Positions 34,378 to 42,761 of a DNA stretch of 64,000 nt are shown piece by piece (position 1 is the first letter of the stretch; each line of letters begins with the position of its first letter). This DNA comes from an uncultured Hyphomicrobiales bacterium. Lineage in GTDB: Bacteria; Pseudomonadota; Alphaproteobacteria; Rhizobiales; Beijerinckiaceae. A program made the translations under genes and the position numbers. Location of the stretch: contig CAIOVE010000005.1 in assembly GCA_903861645.1 (NCBI GenBank), positions 44,834 through 108,833 on the forward strand, read 5' to 3'. Below the pieces are notes generated by a model. The model was not told the origin of the DNA. It saw only the letters and a list, made by a program, of their open reading frames with translations, and searched no databases.

Positions 34378-35226
34378 ATGGCGAATATATTTTCATCCCG
34401 CTCGCGCGGTTGCGCCACGGCGATCCTTCTGGCCGCCGCGAGCCTCGCCGCCGCGCCGGCCTTCGCCAAGACGCTGGCCAAGGTCGATGGGCTCGAAATC
34501 ACCGACGACGACGTCAAGATCGCGCTGGAGGACATTGGCCCGACCCTGCCGCAGCAGCTCGAGGGCGCCCAGCGCGACACCTATTTGCTCGACTATCTCA
34601 TCGACATGAAACTGGCCGCGAAGAAATTCACCACCGACAAGATGGCGGCTGGCCCCGACATCGTGCGCAAGACCGAATACTACAAGGACAAGGTCTTGAT
34701 GGAGACAGTGCTGGGCGGCGTCGCCAAGAACGCCGCGACCGACGCCGAAATGAAGAAGGTTTACGACGAGGCCGCCAAGGCGCAGAAGCCGGAGGAGGAA
34801 GTGCACGCGCGGCATATCCTCGTGCCGACCGAGGACGAGGCCAACGCCGTTCTGAAGCGTCTGAAGGCCGGCGAGGATTTCGCCAAGGTCGCCGGCGAGG
34901 TCTCGAAGGATCCGGGCTCGCAGGGCGGCGATCTCGGCTGGTTCACCCGCGACCGGATGGTGCCGGAATTCGCCGACGCCGCCTTCAAGCTGGAAAAAGG
35001 CAAGCTTTCCGAGCCCGTCAAATCCCAGTTCGGCTGGCACGTCATTCTGGTGGAAGAAAAGCGGATGAAGGAATTCCCGCCCTTCGAGGCGGTGAAGGAC
35101 CAGATCGCCAGCTACGTCGCCCAGAAGGCTCAGACGGAAATGGTCGTCGGCCTGCGCAAGGCGGCCAAGATCGAGCGCATGGACCAGCCCGCCGACGCGC
35201 CGGCCCCGCTCGCGCCGGGCAAGTGA
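34378..35226 (+). CDS. Periplasmic parvulin-type peptidyl-prolyl isomerase
   Basis: 282 residues with a signal peptide (ILLAAASLAAAPAFA, cleaved before KTLAKVDG), an N-terminal SurA/PrsA-like helical chaperone region and a parvulin domain with VHARHILVPTEDEA, DPGSQGGDLGWF, MVPEFADAAFKLEKG and QFGWHVILVEEKR. Assists folding of exported proteins. C terminus is Pro/Ala-rich. Transcribed together with the DUF1499 gene, which starts eight bases after its stop. Confidence 0.93.
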   Translation: MANIFSSRSRGCATAILLAAASLAAAPAFAKTLAKVDGLEITDDDVKIALEDIGPTLPQQLEGAQRDTYLLDYLIDMKLAAKKFTTDKMAAGPDIVRKTEYYKDKVLMETVLGGVAKNAATDAEMKKVYDEAAKAQKPEEEVHARHILVPTEDEANAVLKRLKAGEDFAKVAGEVSKDPGSQGGDLGWFTRDRMVPEFADAAFKLEKGKLSEPVKSQFGWHVILVEEKRMKEFPPFEAVKDQIASYVAQKAQTEMVVGLRKAAKIERMDQPADAPAPLAPGK

Positions 35227-35233
35227 TCGTCAC

Positions 35234-35755
35234 ATGATACGGGCGTCGCGCCGGATCGTTCTGGGCGCGGCGTTTCTGTTGGTCGCGGCGGGGGCCTTCA
35301 TGACAAGTCAAAGCGCGCCTTTTGGTTTCTGGCAGGCCATCGGTCGCGCCACGGGAACCCGCGCCGACCTCGACCCGATCGATTTCGCCACGCTGGAGCG
35401 ACGCTCCAGTCCGAACGACGCGCTGGTCTGCCCCGAGGATGTCTGTCCCAAGGCGCGCGCCGACCGACCCGCGCCCGAGTTCGCGATGTCCGTCGGGCAA
35501 CTGAAGGAAAGGCTCGGGGCCGCGATACTGGCGGAGCCACGCGTGCAAGCCCTGGCCGCTCCGTCGGAAAATCATCTGCGTTTCGTGCAGCGATCCTTCC
35601 TCATGCGCTATCCCGACGTGGTCGATGTTCTCGTCCTGCCGCGCGGCGAGGCGCGGTCGACGCTCGCGCTCTATTCGCGCAGCGCGGTGGGCCATTCGGA
35701 CCTCGGCGTCAATCGCGCGCGGCTGGAGCGCTGGCTCGCGGCGTTCACGCCCTGA
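35234..35755 (+). CDS. DUF1499 family protein, membrane-anchored or exported
   Basis: 173 residues. N-terminal hydrophobic segment (IVLGAAFLLVAAGAFMTSQSA) then the DUF1499 core: SSPNDALVCPEDVCPKARADRPAPEF, FLMRYPDVVDVLVLP and LYSRSAVGHSDLGVNRARLERWLAAF. The two cysteines in the VCPEDVC motif are family-conserved. The biochemical role is unknown; the family is common in alphaproteobacteria. Follows the parvulin gene at eight bases. Confidence 0.86.
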   Translation: MIRASRRIVLGAAFLLVAAGAFMTSQSAPFGFWQAIGRATGTRADLDPIDFATLERRSSPNDALVCPEDVCPKARADRPAPEFAMSVGQLKERLGAAILAEPRVQALAAPSENHLRFVQRSFLMRYPDVVDVLVLPRGEARSTLALYSRSAVGHSDLGVNRARLERWLAAFTP

Positions 35756-35849
35756 CGCCAGCGGCGGCTGTCCTCGGGCCAATTCTGGTTTAGAATAGAC
35801 TGAAGGCCCGGCGCGAAGACGCCGCCTGCGGAACAATGGGGAGGACACC

Positions 35850-37460
35850 ATGCGCCTGATCGACAATTTACTGGCAAGCGTGGCGCTTTCCACTTGCCTC
35901 GCATCGCCGGCCATCGCGGCGGATATCACGGGCAAGGTAACCGGCCCCGATGGCAAGCCATTCATGGGCGCCTTCGTGGTGGCCGAAAACGCCCACACAA
36001 AAATGACCGTCAGCGTGCTTTCGGACGCGAACGGCCTCTATCACGTCAAAAACCTGCCGGCGGCCAGCTACAACATCCAGATTTCCGCCATTGGTTTCAG
36101 AAGCGATCCGCGCTCGGCGGTACAGCTTGACGAGACGCAAAAGGCTTCGTTCGATTTCGACCTGCGCCCGCGACCGGTCCGCTGGAGCGATCTGAACACC
36201 TGGCAAGGCCGGCAATTGTTGCCAAAAACGCCCGCGCACAATCTCGATCACAAGGATTCGTTTTTCGTCACCTGCTTCCAGTCCTGTCATTCCTTCCAGA
36301 AACGCATGACGACGGCGGTGCGCGACGAGGATGGCTGGCGCGACCGCGTCAAATACATGAACGACGTGATGCTGGCGGGCGAGGGCCGCCGCATGACCGA
36401 TCAGGAAATGGAGGATATGACCGCCTATCTCACGGTCGCCTTCGGCCCCGACAGTCCCAAGCCCAACTCCCCCGACGAGTCGCCCCTCTATAAATCGCTT
36501 GTGCGACCGTTCAGCCCGGCGGCCATGAACATCGGCTATGTCGAATATGATTTTCCGGCGCCAGGCGGGATGGGTCCGTGGAGCGCGGTGGAAGACCGCG
36601 ACGGCATGTTGTGGATTCCCTATTACGGCAAGGGCAACGAAGTCGTGCGGCTAAACCCCGACACGGCGGAGATGAAGCACTTCAAGCTGCCCTTCGCCAA
36701 GACCGCCGGCATTCATTCGGTCATACCGTCGGCCGATGGCACGGTCTGGTTCGTGGAGACGGCGCTGGGCAAGATCGCGCATCTCGATCCAGCCACCGGC
36801 GAAATCTCGGAATTCCAGAATCCGCCGCTTCCAGACGGCAAGCGGACCGGCGCCCATACGATCCGCGTCGACGATCGCGGCCTCGTGTGGACCAGCGGCG
36901 GCCCCGCCATCACCATGTTCGATCCAAAGACCAGCGAATTCCGCCATTTCGATCTCGGCGGCACCTATGGCAACGTCGTTGGCCAGAACGGCGACCAGTG
37001 GTTCACGTCGTTTCGCGACGACGGACCGATCGGCCGCATTTCAAAAGACGGCGTCCTGAGCAAGTTTCAACCGCCCACGAAGGGCAAGCCCCAACGCATC
37101 CAGGTCGATTCCGACGGAACGGTTTATTTCAGCGAACGTCAGGGCAACAAGATCGGCGCGTTCGATCCCAGGACCGAAACTTTCAGGGAATTTCCGCTGC
37201 CCGGCCCGGAAGCCAGCCCCTACGCGGTCGGCATCGATCGCGACCACATGGTCTGGTACTCGTCGCACGAACAGGACACGATGAACCGGCTGAACCCAAA
37301 AACCGGCGAAGTCGTGGAATATCCCTACCCCCATTCGGAAATCTCGATGCGGGAGTTCTTTCTCGATCGAAAGGGCCGCATGTGGTACGCGAGCTCGGCC
37401 AACAACAAGATCGGATACTTCTTCATGAACGACGCGCCAGCGTCGGATTCGAGGAAATAA
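35850..37460 (+). CDS. Exported Vgb-like beta-propeller protein with CarboxypepD_reg domain and CX3CH motif
   Basis: 536 residues. Signal peptide (to AIA-ADITG, about 23); a carboxypeptidase-regulatory-like beta-sandwich (ITGKVTGPDGKPFMGAFVVAE; about 25-105); a middle segment of about 90 residues with VTCFQSCHSFQKRM, i.e. CX3CH (Cys142, Cys146, His147), followed by a possible methionine ligand region (MNDVMLAGEGRRMTDQEMEDM), as in c-type cytochrome domains but with three instead of two spacer residues; then a six- or seven-bladed propeller of the virginiamycin B lyase type (DRDGMLWIPYYGKG, SADGTVWFVETALG, DSDGTVYFSERQGN, DRKGRMWYASSANN). The lyase name does not imply antibiotic cleavage here. 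No operon partner is evident. Confidence 0.75.
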   Translation: MRLIDNLLASVALSTCLASPAIAADITGKVTGPDGKPFMGAFVVAENAHTKMTVSVLSDANGLYHVKNLPAASYNIQISAIGFRSDPRSAVQLDETQKASFDFDLRPRPVRWSDLNTWQGRQLLPKTPAHNLDHKDSFFVTCFQSCHSFQKRMTTAVRDEDGWRDRVKYMNDVMLAGEGRRMTDQEMEDMTAYLTVAFGPDSPKPNSPDESPLYKSLVRPFSPAAMNIGYVEYDFPAPGGMGPWSAVEDRDGMLWIPYYGKGNEVVRLNPDTAEMKHFKLPFAKTAGIHSVIPSADGTVWFVETALGKIAHLDPATGEISEFQNPPLPDGKRTGAHTIRVDDRGLVWTSGGPAITMFDPKTSEFRHFDLGGTYGNVVGQNGDQWFTSFRDDGPIGRISKDGVLSKFQPPTKGKPQRIQVDSDGTVYFSERQGNKIGAFDPRTETFREFPLPGPEASPYAVGIDRDHMVWYSSHEQDTMNRLNPKTGEVVEYPYPHSEISMREFFLDRKGRMWYASSANNKIGYFFMNDAPASDSRK

Positions 37461-37537
37461 CCCTGAAATATCATTGGCTTTTGCATTCGCGATCCGTGCT
37501 ATGAAACATCGGTCGATTCGCGCGAACAGGTGATCCC

Positions 37538-38062
37538 ATGCCCATTTCCATGTCCAGCGTCTCCCTGCCCTCCTATGAGATCGGGCTCAACGCTCTCGCC
37601 GCGGTGCTCGACAAGGCGGAAGCCTTCGCCGCCGCCAAGAAGATCGATGCCGCGGTCCTGTTGCAGACGCGCCTCGCGCCCGACATGTTCGCCCTCACCC
37701 GGCAGGTGCAGATCGCCTGCGACATGGCCAAGAACGGCATGGCCCGTCTGGCCGGCGTCGAGGCGCCGAAATACGACGACAACGAAACGACGATCGCCCA
37801 GTTGAAGGAACGCATCGGCAAGACCGTGGCCTTCCTGAAATCGCTCGACCCCGCGGCGATCAACGCCGCCATCGACCGCGAGATTGTTTTCCCCATGGGC
37901 GGAACCAACAAGGGCGCGATGAAGGGCTCGGATTATCTGGCCTTCTACATGACGCCGAACGTCTATTTTCATCTCGTCGCCGCCTACTCGATCCTGCGAC
38001 ATTGCGGCGTCGAGATCGGCAAGCGCGACTTCCTCGGGCCGATCCCCGTCCGCATGGTCTGA
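37538..38062 (+). CDS. DUF1993 family protein
   Basis: 174 residues, helical, without signal. Family phrases: [46 protein letters not shown] and [32 protein letters not shown]. The layout resembles DinB-like four-helix bundles (metal-binding His possible in the [13 protein letters not shown] helix). Function unknown. A 95-base gap separates it from argJ. Confidence 0.85.
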   Translation: MPISMSSVSLPSYEIGLNALAAVLDKAEAFAAAKKIDAAVLLQTRLAPDMFALTRQVQIACDMAKNGMARLAGVEAPKYDDNETTIAQLKERIGKTVAFLKSLDPAAINAAIDREIVFPMGGTNKGAMKGSDYLAFYMTPNVYFHLVAAYSILRHCGVEIGKRDFLGPIPVRMV

Positions 38063-38157
38063 CGCGTCGGGCGAGGCGCGCGAAAGCCTGTCGCGCGCTT
38101 GACCGGCCCGCGGGCTTTCCGCAATTGTGCCGGCGCATCTTCCATCGAGGAATCGCC

Positions 38158-39408
38158 ATGGCCGCGCCCGCCCCTGTTTCGCCGCTCGCCCCCAAGTCCT
38201 ACCCGGACCTGCCGACCATCGAGGGCGTGCGCTTCGCGACGGCGGCCGCCGGCATCAAGTACAAGGGTCGCACCGACGTCATGTTGGCCCTCATGGACAA
38301 GGGCACGCAGGCGGCGGGCGTTTTCACGAAATCGAAATGCCCGTCGGCGCCCGTGGACTGGTGCCGCGCCAAGATCAAGGGCGGCAAGGCCCGCGCGCTC
38401 GTGGTCAATTCCGGCAACGCCAACGCCTTCACCGGGCGCGACGGCCTGGAGCAGGTAAAATTCACCGCCACCCTCGCCGGCAAGGCGACTGGCGCCCCGG
38501 CGAGCGAGATTTTCCTCGCCTCGACGGGCGTCATCGGCGAGCCGCTCGACGCGCGCAAGTTCGAGGGCGTCTTCGAGCGCCTCGTCGCCGAGGCCCGGCC
38601 GGATGGCATGCTGGAGGCGGCGCGCGCCATCATGACCACCGACACTTATCCGAAGGTCGTCACCGCCCGGGCGATGCTGGGCGGCGTCGAGGTCGTCATC
38701 AACGGCATGGCCAAGGGCGCCGGCATGATCGCGCCGGACATGGCGACGATGTTGGCCTACGTCTTCACCGACGCGCCCATCGCCGCCCCGGTCCTGCAGG
38801 CCATGCTGTCGAAGGGCGTGAAGACCTCCTTCAACGCCATCACCGTCGACAGCGACACCTCGACCTCCGACACGCTGATGCTGTTCGCCACCGGCGCGGC
38901 GGCCAGGCGCGGCGCGCCAACCATCGTCACCGCCGCGGACCGCCGCCTCGCCGACTTCCGGCGGGCGCTGGACACGGTTCTGCTCGACCTCGCCCACCAG
39001 ATCGTTCGCGACGGCGAGGGCTGCCGCAAATTCGTGGAAATCACCGTCGAGGGCGCGGCCAGCGCGGCCGCCGCCAGGAAAATCGCCCTGTCCATCGCCA
39101 ACTCGCCGCTGGTGAAGACCGCCGTGGCAGGCGAGGACGCCAACTGGGGCCGCATCGTCGCGGCCGTGGGCAAGGCGGGCGAAAAGGCCGACCGCGACAA
39201 GCTCGCCATCTGGTTCGGCGACATCCGCGTCGCCCACAAGGGCCTGCGCGACCCCGCCTACAGCGAGGCCGCGACCTCCGCCTACATGAAGGGCGACAAG
39301 ATCGACATCGCCGTGGACGTGGGCGCGGGCGGCAAGGGAACCGCGACGGTATGGACCTGCGACCTGACGAAGGAATATGTCGCCATCAACGGCGATTACC
39401 GTAGCTGA
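38158..39408 (+). CDS. argJ: Bifunctional ornithine acetyltransferase/N-acetylglutamate synthase
   Basis: 416 residues; recycles the acetyl group between N-acetylornithine and glutamate in arginine synthesis. It self-cleaves before the Thr of the signature [16 protein letters not shown], making alpha and beta chains; the Thr is present. Other family segments: [46 protein letters not shown] and [17 protein letters not shown]. Start ATG 38158 ([12 protein letters not shown]) chosen; an upstream in-frame start at 38002 overlaps the DUF1993 gene. Confidence 0.96.
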   Translation: MAAPAPVSPLAPKSYPDLPTIEGVRFATAAAGIKYKGRTDVMLALMDKGTQAAGVFTKSKCPSAPVDWCRAKIKGGKARALVVNSGNANAFTGRDGLEQVKFTATLAGKATGAPASEIFLASTGVIGEPLDARKFEGVFERLVAEARPDGMLEAARAIMTTDTYPKVVTARAMLGGVEVVINGMAKGAGMIAPDMATMLAYVFTDAPIAAPVLQAMLSKGVKTSFNAITVDSDTSTSDTLMLFATGAAARRGAPTIVTAADRRLADFRRALDTVLLDLAHQIVRDGEGCRKFVEITVEGAASAAAARKIALSIANSPLVKTAVAGEDANWGRIVAAVGKAGEKADRDKLAIWFGDIRVAHKGLRDPAYSEAATSAYMKGDKIDIAVDVGAGGKGTATVWTCDLTKEYVAINGDYRS

Positions 39409-39501
39409 GGGGTTGACCCGGAGGGGCGCCTTGGGGCATATCGCCGTCAACTTGCGCGTCGGGCTTCCCCTCGCGTTTTCATTCTTTTGCCCGGTGCGTC
39501 C

Positions 39502-39627
39502 ATGAAAGTTCGTAACTCCCTGAAGTCCCTGCGCGCGCGTCACCGCGACAACCAGTTGGTGCGCCGCAAGGGCCGCGTCTACATCATCAACAAGACGCAG
39601 AAGCGCTTCAAGGCCCGCCAGGGCTGA
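39502..39627 (+). CDS. rpmJ: 50S ribosomal protein L36
   Basis: 41 residues: starts [19 protein letters not shown] and ends [12 protein letters not shown], the alphaproteobacterial long form of L36 (zinc-free type: no cysteines). Too short for usual ORF cut-offs. A strong terminator follows 33 bases after the stop. Confidence 0.95.
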   Translation: MKVRNSLKSLRARHRDNQLVRRKGRVYIINKTQKRFKARQG

Positions 39628-39660
39628 AGCTTCGCCATTTCCTGTCCGACAGGAAACGCG

Positions 39661-39686
39661 CCCCGGCTGACAGCCGGGGTTTTTTG
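39661..39686 (+). terminator. Rho-independent terminator after rpmJ
   Basis: CCCCGGC (39661-39667) and GCCGGGG (39673-39679) form a stem with loop TGACA, followed by six Ts. Confidence 0.92.
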
Positions 39687-39724
39687 CGTCCCCGCGCGCG
39701 CCGATCCGAACGCGCCATGCGCCT

Positions 39725-39738
39725 TTGACATCGATCAA
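39725..39738. promoter_or_regulatory. FixK/FNR-type box upstream of ligA
   Basis: TTGAC-ATCG-ATCAA, one base from the TTGAT-N4-ATCAA consensus and within the TTGA(C/T) form accepted by FixK. Centre 39731.5; an AATATC (39762-39767) lies where a -10 would be for an activator bound near -41.5. Position and motif are seen, regulation is inferred. Confidence 0.55.
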
Positions 39739-39794
39739 GGAAGCCCCGCCCCGCGCGCCTGAATATCCCCGCCGAAAGATGGCGAGGGTTTGCA

Positions 39795-40139
39795 ATGGAC
39801 GATCTCAAGGGAATCCCGGGAACGCCGGTTTTTACCGGCGCCGAGGCGAGCGAGGGGCTCGCGCTCAACAAGATGTGCTTTTCCTTCAACGCGGCCGCCA
39901 ATCGCGAGGAATTCCTCAAGGACGAGGAAGCCTACATGACGAGCTACGGCCTGAACGAGAAGCAGAAGGCCGCGATCCGCGCGCGCAACGTGCTGCAACT
40001 GATCGCCGCCGGCGGCAATGTCTACTATCTCGCGAAATTCGCCGGCATTTTCGGGCTCAACGTGCAGGACATCGGCGCGCAGCAGACCGGCATGACCATA
40101 GAGGCCTTCAAGGCCCATCTCGCCGCCCAGGGAGTCTGA
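39795..40139 (+). CDS. ligA: Extradiol dioxygenase small (alpha) subunit, LigA-like
   Basis: 114 residues, LigA superfamily: IPGTPVFTGAEASEGLALNKMCFSF split over the N terminus and FLKDEEAYMTSYGLNEKQKAAIRARNVLQLIAAGGNVYYLAK in the core. In type II extradiol enzymes such as protocatechuate 4,5-dioxygenase this helical subunit covers the active site of the catalytic beta subunit, whose gene begins one base later. A FixK/FNR-like box lies upstream. Confidence 0.9.
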   Translation: MDDLKGIPGTPVFTGAEASEGLALNKMCFSFNAAANREEFLKDEEAYMTSYGLNEKQKAAIRARNVLQLIAAGGNVYYLAKFAGIFGLNVQDIGAQQTGMTIEAFKAHLAAQGV

Positions 40140-40140
40140 C

Positions 40141-41010
40141 ATGGCCCGCATCATCGGTGGCCTCACCACCTCGCACGTTCCCTCCATCGGCGGCGCCATC
40201 GCGCGCGGCGAGCAGCAGACGCCCTACTGGAAGCCGTTTTTCGACGCCTTCATTCCGGTGCACGAATGGCTCGCCAAGGAAAAGCCGGACCTCGCCATCG
40301 TCATCTACAACGATCACGGGTTGAACTTCTTCTTCGATCGCATGCCGACCTTCGCGGTGGGCGCGGCGGCGCGCTACGACAACGCCGACGAGGGCTGGGG
40401 CATTCCGGTGCTGCCGTCCTTCGAGGGCGACACCGAGCTTTCGTGGCACATGATCAACGGCCTCGTCCATGACGAGTTCGACATCACCATGTGTCAGGAA
40501 TTCCTCGTCGACCACGCCTTCACCCTGCCGCTCAAGCTGATGTATCCGAACGCCGGTCCGACCTGGCCGATCAAGGCGATTCCCGTCACGATCAACTCGG
40601 TGCAGCACCCGCTGCCAAGCGCCGCGCGCTGCTGGAAACTGGGACAGGCCATCGGACGCGCTGTTGAGTCGTTCCCCAAGGATCTCAAGGTCGTCGTTCT
40701 CGGCACGGGCGGCCTGTCGCATCAGCTCGACGGCGCGCGCGCGGGCTTCATCAACAAGCCGTTCGACCTCATGTGCATGGACAAGATCGTCAACGACCCC
40801 GTCGCGCTGACGCGCTTCAGCAACCGCGAGATCATCGAACAGGCGGGATCGCAGGGCGTCGAACTGATGACGTGGATCGCCATGCGCGGTGCCCTGAGCG
40901 GTCGCGTCGACACGGTCACGAGCATGTATCACGCGCCTATTTCCAACACTGGTGGCGCGGTGATGCTGTTGAGCAACGAGCCCGCGCCGGCGCGGCTCGC
41001 GGCGGAATAA
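40141..41010 (+). CDS. ligB: Extradiol dioxygenase catalytic (beta) subunit, LigB-like
   Basis: 289 residues. Fe(II) ligands of protocatechuate 4,5-dioxygenase are retained: His12 (TTSHVPS), His59 (YNDHG) and Glu241 (GVELMTW), with the catalytic base His194 in GTGGLSHQLDG. Cleaves a vicinal diphenol next to one hydroxyl; protocatechuate or gallate are likely substrates, but the downstream genes (ligC, ligI, ligJ, ligK) are not in the window, so the substrate is unproven. Cotranscribed with ligA; ended by the terminator at 41041. Confidence 0.9.
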   Translation: MARIIGGLTTSHVPSIGGAIARGEQQTPYWKPFFDAFIPVHEWLAKEKPDLAIVIYNDHGLNFFFDRMPTFAVGAAARYDNADEGWGIPVLPSFEGDTELSWHMINGLVHDEFDITMCQEFLVDHAFTLPLKLMYPNAGPTWPIKAIPVTINSVQHPLPSAARCWKLGQAIGRAVESFPKDLKVVVLGTGGLSHQLDGARAGFINKPFDLMCMDKIVNDPVALTRFSNREIIEQAGSQGVELMTWIAMRGALSGRVDTVTSMYHAPISNTGGAVMLLSNEPAPARLAAE

Positions 41011-41039
41011 TCGTCGGCTTCAGGGGCTGGGGACTGACG

Positions 41040-41071
41040 AAGGGCGCTTCCGGGGGGAAGCGCCCTTTTTC
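41040..41071 (+). terminator. Rho-independent terminator after ligAB
   Basis: AGGGCGCTTCC (41041-41051) and GGAAGCGCCCT (41055-41065/66) form an 11-bp stem with a GGGG loop, followed by TTTTTC, 31 bases after the ligB stop. Confidence 0.9.
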
Positions 41072-41107
41072 ATGCGCGCGAACGACGCGCGGCGCGGGCG
41101 ACCGAAA

Positions 41108-41137
41108 CGAAAAAAGGGCGGGTCTCGCGACCCGCCC
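41108..41137 (-). terminator. Rho-independent terminator after the Rieske oxygenase gene
   Basis: On the minus strand GGGCGGGTC (41137-41129) and GACCCGCCC (41124-41116) pair across GCGA and are followed by TTTTTTCGTTTCGG. It ends the convergent minus-strand transcript. Confidence 0.9.
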
Positions 41138-41166
41138 CCTGTTTGTCCGTTGGTGAAAGGCTCCGG

Positions 41167-42453
41167 TCAGACCGACATCTGCGGCACGGCGCGCTTGGCC
41201 TTGAGGCCCTCGGCCGCGCCATCCTTGAAGGCCTTGTCGCGCGGCAGCAGCGTCGCCGCGGAACGCACCTTCTGATGCTCGGGATCGACGCCCGGCGGCA
41301 CCGTGCCCTTCTCGGCGAGCGCCTTGGCGGCGCGCATCAGGCGATGGCGCGCCATGATGATGCCGTTGTCGCAGCCGACGAGGTTTTCCTTCGTGCGATC
41401 GATGACCGGCCCCATGCTCTCCTGCAACGAACCATCCTGGATCGCGATGCCCTTGATGCCGCTATACTCGGCGCCGCTGCGCTGCAGCTCGCGGTCCATG
41501 AGGTAATCGTTGTCCTTGTTCGCCGCCGGCCGGTAGGTGCCGGGGATATTCTCCGAATGCACGCCCTTGCCGGCCTTCATCGCCTTGCGTTCGTCCGAGG
41601 TGAGGGCGCGCACGGGATGATAATCGTAGCTGTAGGCCCAGCAGTTCTCGTCGTCGATCGGCACCCAGAAGTGGCCATGCATCGGGTAGTCGCCGCGCGG
41701 CGGCACCGCCGTGAAGCAGGGCATGACCCAAGGCGTGATGCGCCAGTAGTACTGGTTGTCCTCGGCGTTGCGACGCGCGCCGATGAACAGGCCGCCCGGC
41801 GCCTCGACCACCTCGAACACCGGCGCGAGATCGCCGAAGTTATACTTGTTGCCGCCGGCGTTCTTGAACAGCGGATCGGAATTGACGTTGCCGCGATGCA
41901 GCCACGAGACGTGGCTCGAATCGATTCCGCCTTCCAGCGATTGCAGCCAGTTGCATTCCTGATAGCGCTTGGAAATGTAGCTCTGCTCCTTCGGAACAAC
42001 GCAGAACTCGTATTCCGGCAGGGGCGGCTGCTTGTCGGCGGGGCCCATGTAGGTCCACAGAACGCCGCCGCGCTCGACCAGCGGATAGGACTTCAGCTTG
42101 ATCTTCTTGGCGTAGCCGGATTCGACCGGCTCCGAGGGCACGTCGACGCACTGGCCGGTATAGTCGAACTTCCAGCCGTGATAGGGACAGCGCAGGCCGC
42201 ATTCCTCGTTGCGGCCGAACCACAGCGACGGGCCGCGATGCGGGCAGAACTCGTCGATCAGGCCATAATTGCCCTTGGTGTCGCGGAAGGCGATCAGACG
42301 CTCGGAAAGAATTTTCACGCGCACCGGCGCGCAATCGTTCTCGGGCAGTTCCTCCGACAACAGGGCCGGCAACCAGTAGCTGCGGAACAGGTTGCCCATC
42401 GGGGTTCCAGGCCCGGTTTGCGTCACGAGATTATTCTGTTCCCTGGTCAGCAT
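41167..42453 (-). CDS. Rieske-type aromatic ring oxygenase, alpha subunit
   Basis: 428 residues from ATG 42453 (AAGGAG eight bases upstream; a frame to 42645 runs through the promoter region). Rieske cluster ligands Cys70-x-His72 (FCPHRG) and Cys89-x2-His92 (RCPYHGWK); mononuclear iron ligands in GIDSSHVSWLHRG (Dx2Hx4H). Size and motif context resemble phthalate 4,5-dioxygenase and related single-component O-demethylases/hydroxylases; electrons would come from a reductase encoded elsewhere. It faces ligAB, so it may produce the diphenol that LigAB cleaves. A near-perfect palindrome upstream is a likely operator. Confidence 0.9.
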   Translation of the reverse strand: MLTREQNNLVTQTGPGTPMGNLFRSYWLPALLSEELPENDCAPVRVKILSERLIAFRDTKGNYGLIDEFCPHRGPSLWFGRNEECGLRCPYHGWKFDYTGQCVDVPSEPVESGYAKKIKLKSYPLVERGGVLWTYMGPADKQPPLPEYEFCVVPKEQSYISKRYQECNWLQSLEGGIDSSHVSWLHRGNVNSDPLFKNAGGNKYNFGDLAPVFEVVEAPGGLFIGARRNAEDNQYYWRITPWVMPCFTAVPPRGDYPMHGHFWVPIDDENCWAYSYDYHPVRALTSDERKAMKAGKGVHSENIPGTYRPAANKDNDYLMDRELQRSGAEYSGIKGIAIQDGSLQESMGPVIDRTKENLVGCDNGIIMARHRLMRAAKALAEKGTVPPGVDPEHQKVRSAATLLPRDKAFKDGAAEGLKAKRAVPQMSV

Positions 42454-42521
42454 ATGGCTCTCCTTGGATGGCTGTCGGCGCGTGCCCGCCCCGCCGTTGA
42501 CGGCGATGGTTTGTTCCTTTA

Positions 42522-42540
42522 TGCGGAACATTGTTCCGTA
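42522..42540. promoter_or_regulatory. Palindromic operator upstream of the Rieske oxygenase gene
   Basis: TGCGGAACA-T-TGTTCCGTA is a 19-bp inverted repeat with one mismatch, 70-90 bases before the start codon; a further TTGTTCC half-site lies at 42511-42517. The GGAAC-N3-GTTCC core resembles targets of IclR-type aromatic-pathway regulators. No regulator gene is adjacent; assignment is inference. Confidence 0.5.
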
Positions 42541-42582
42541 TATTGAAACGTCTTGCCAAAAGACGGGATTCACGGGCAAACG

Positions 42583-42600
42583 CCTTGCGCTAGCGCAAGG
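42583..42600. promoter_or_regulatory. Perfect palindrome, possible second Crp/Fnr-family site before ccoN
   Basis: CCTTGCGCTAGCGCAAGG is an exact 18-bp palindrome. Its core TTGCG-CTAG-CGCAA has the TTG-N8-CAA geometry of Crp/Fnr-family sites but GC-rich flanks unlike FixK/FNR. It lies between the divergent Rieske and cco genes, whose 308-bp gap holds this site, the palindrome at 42522 and the FixK box at 42663. Confidence 0.4.
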
Positions 42601-42662
42601 ACATGGAGTCGCGGACACTCCGGCGTCATTAAACGAAGGCGCCATGGCGTTATGAACTTCGC

Positions 42663-42676
42663 TTGATTTGCATCAA
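42663..42676. promoter_or_regulatory. FixK/FNR box of the cco promoter
   Basis: TTGAT-TTGC-ATCAA, an exact match to the FNR/FixK consensus, centred at 42669.5. A TACATT at 42703-42708 is placed as a -10 for an activator at about -41 to -45; the ccoN start is at 42762. Low-oxygen activation of cco by FixK or FNR is well established in the order. Confidence 0.85.
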
Positions 42677-42761
42677 GGCCGCGCTTTCCGCGGCGCAGCA
42701 AGTACATTGACATGGGGCGTCGCGCGAACGCGGCCCCATTTGCATCCGACGGGGCAATCGC

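Noticed and set aside
35850..37460. Virginiamycin B lyase (antibiotic resistance)
   Set aside because: The propeller resembles Vgb, but the extra domains, CX3CH motif and export signal do not fit a cytoplasmic streptogramin lyase.
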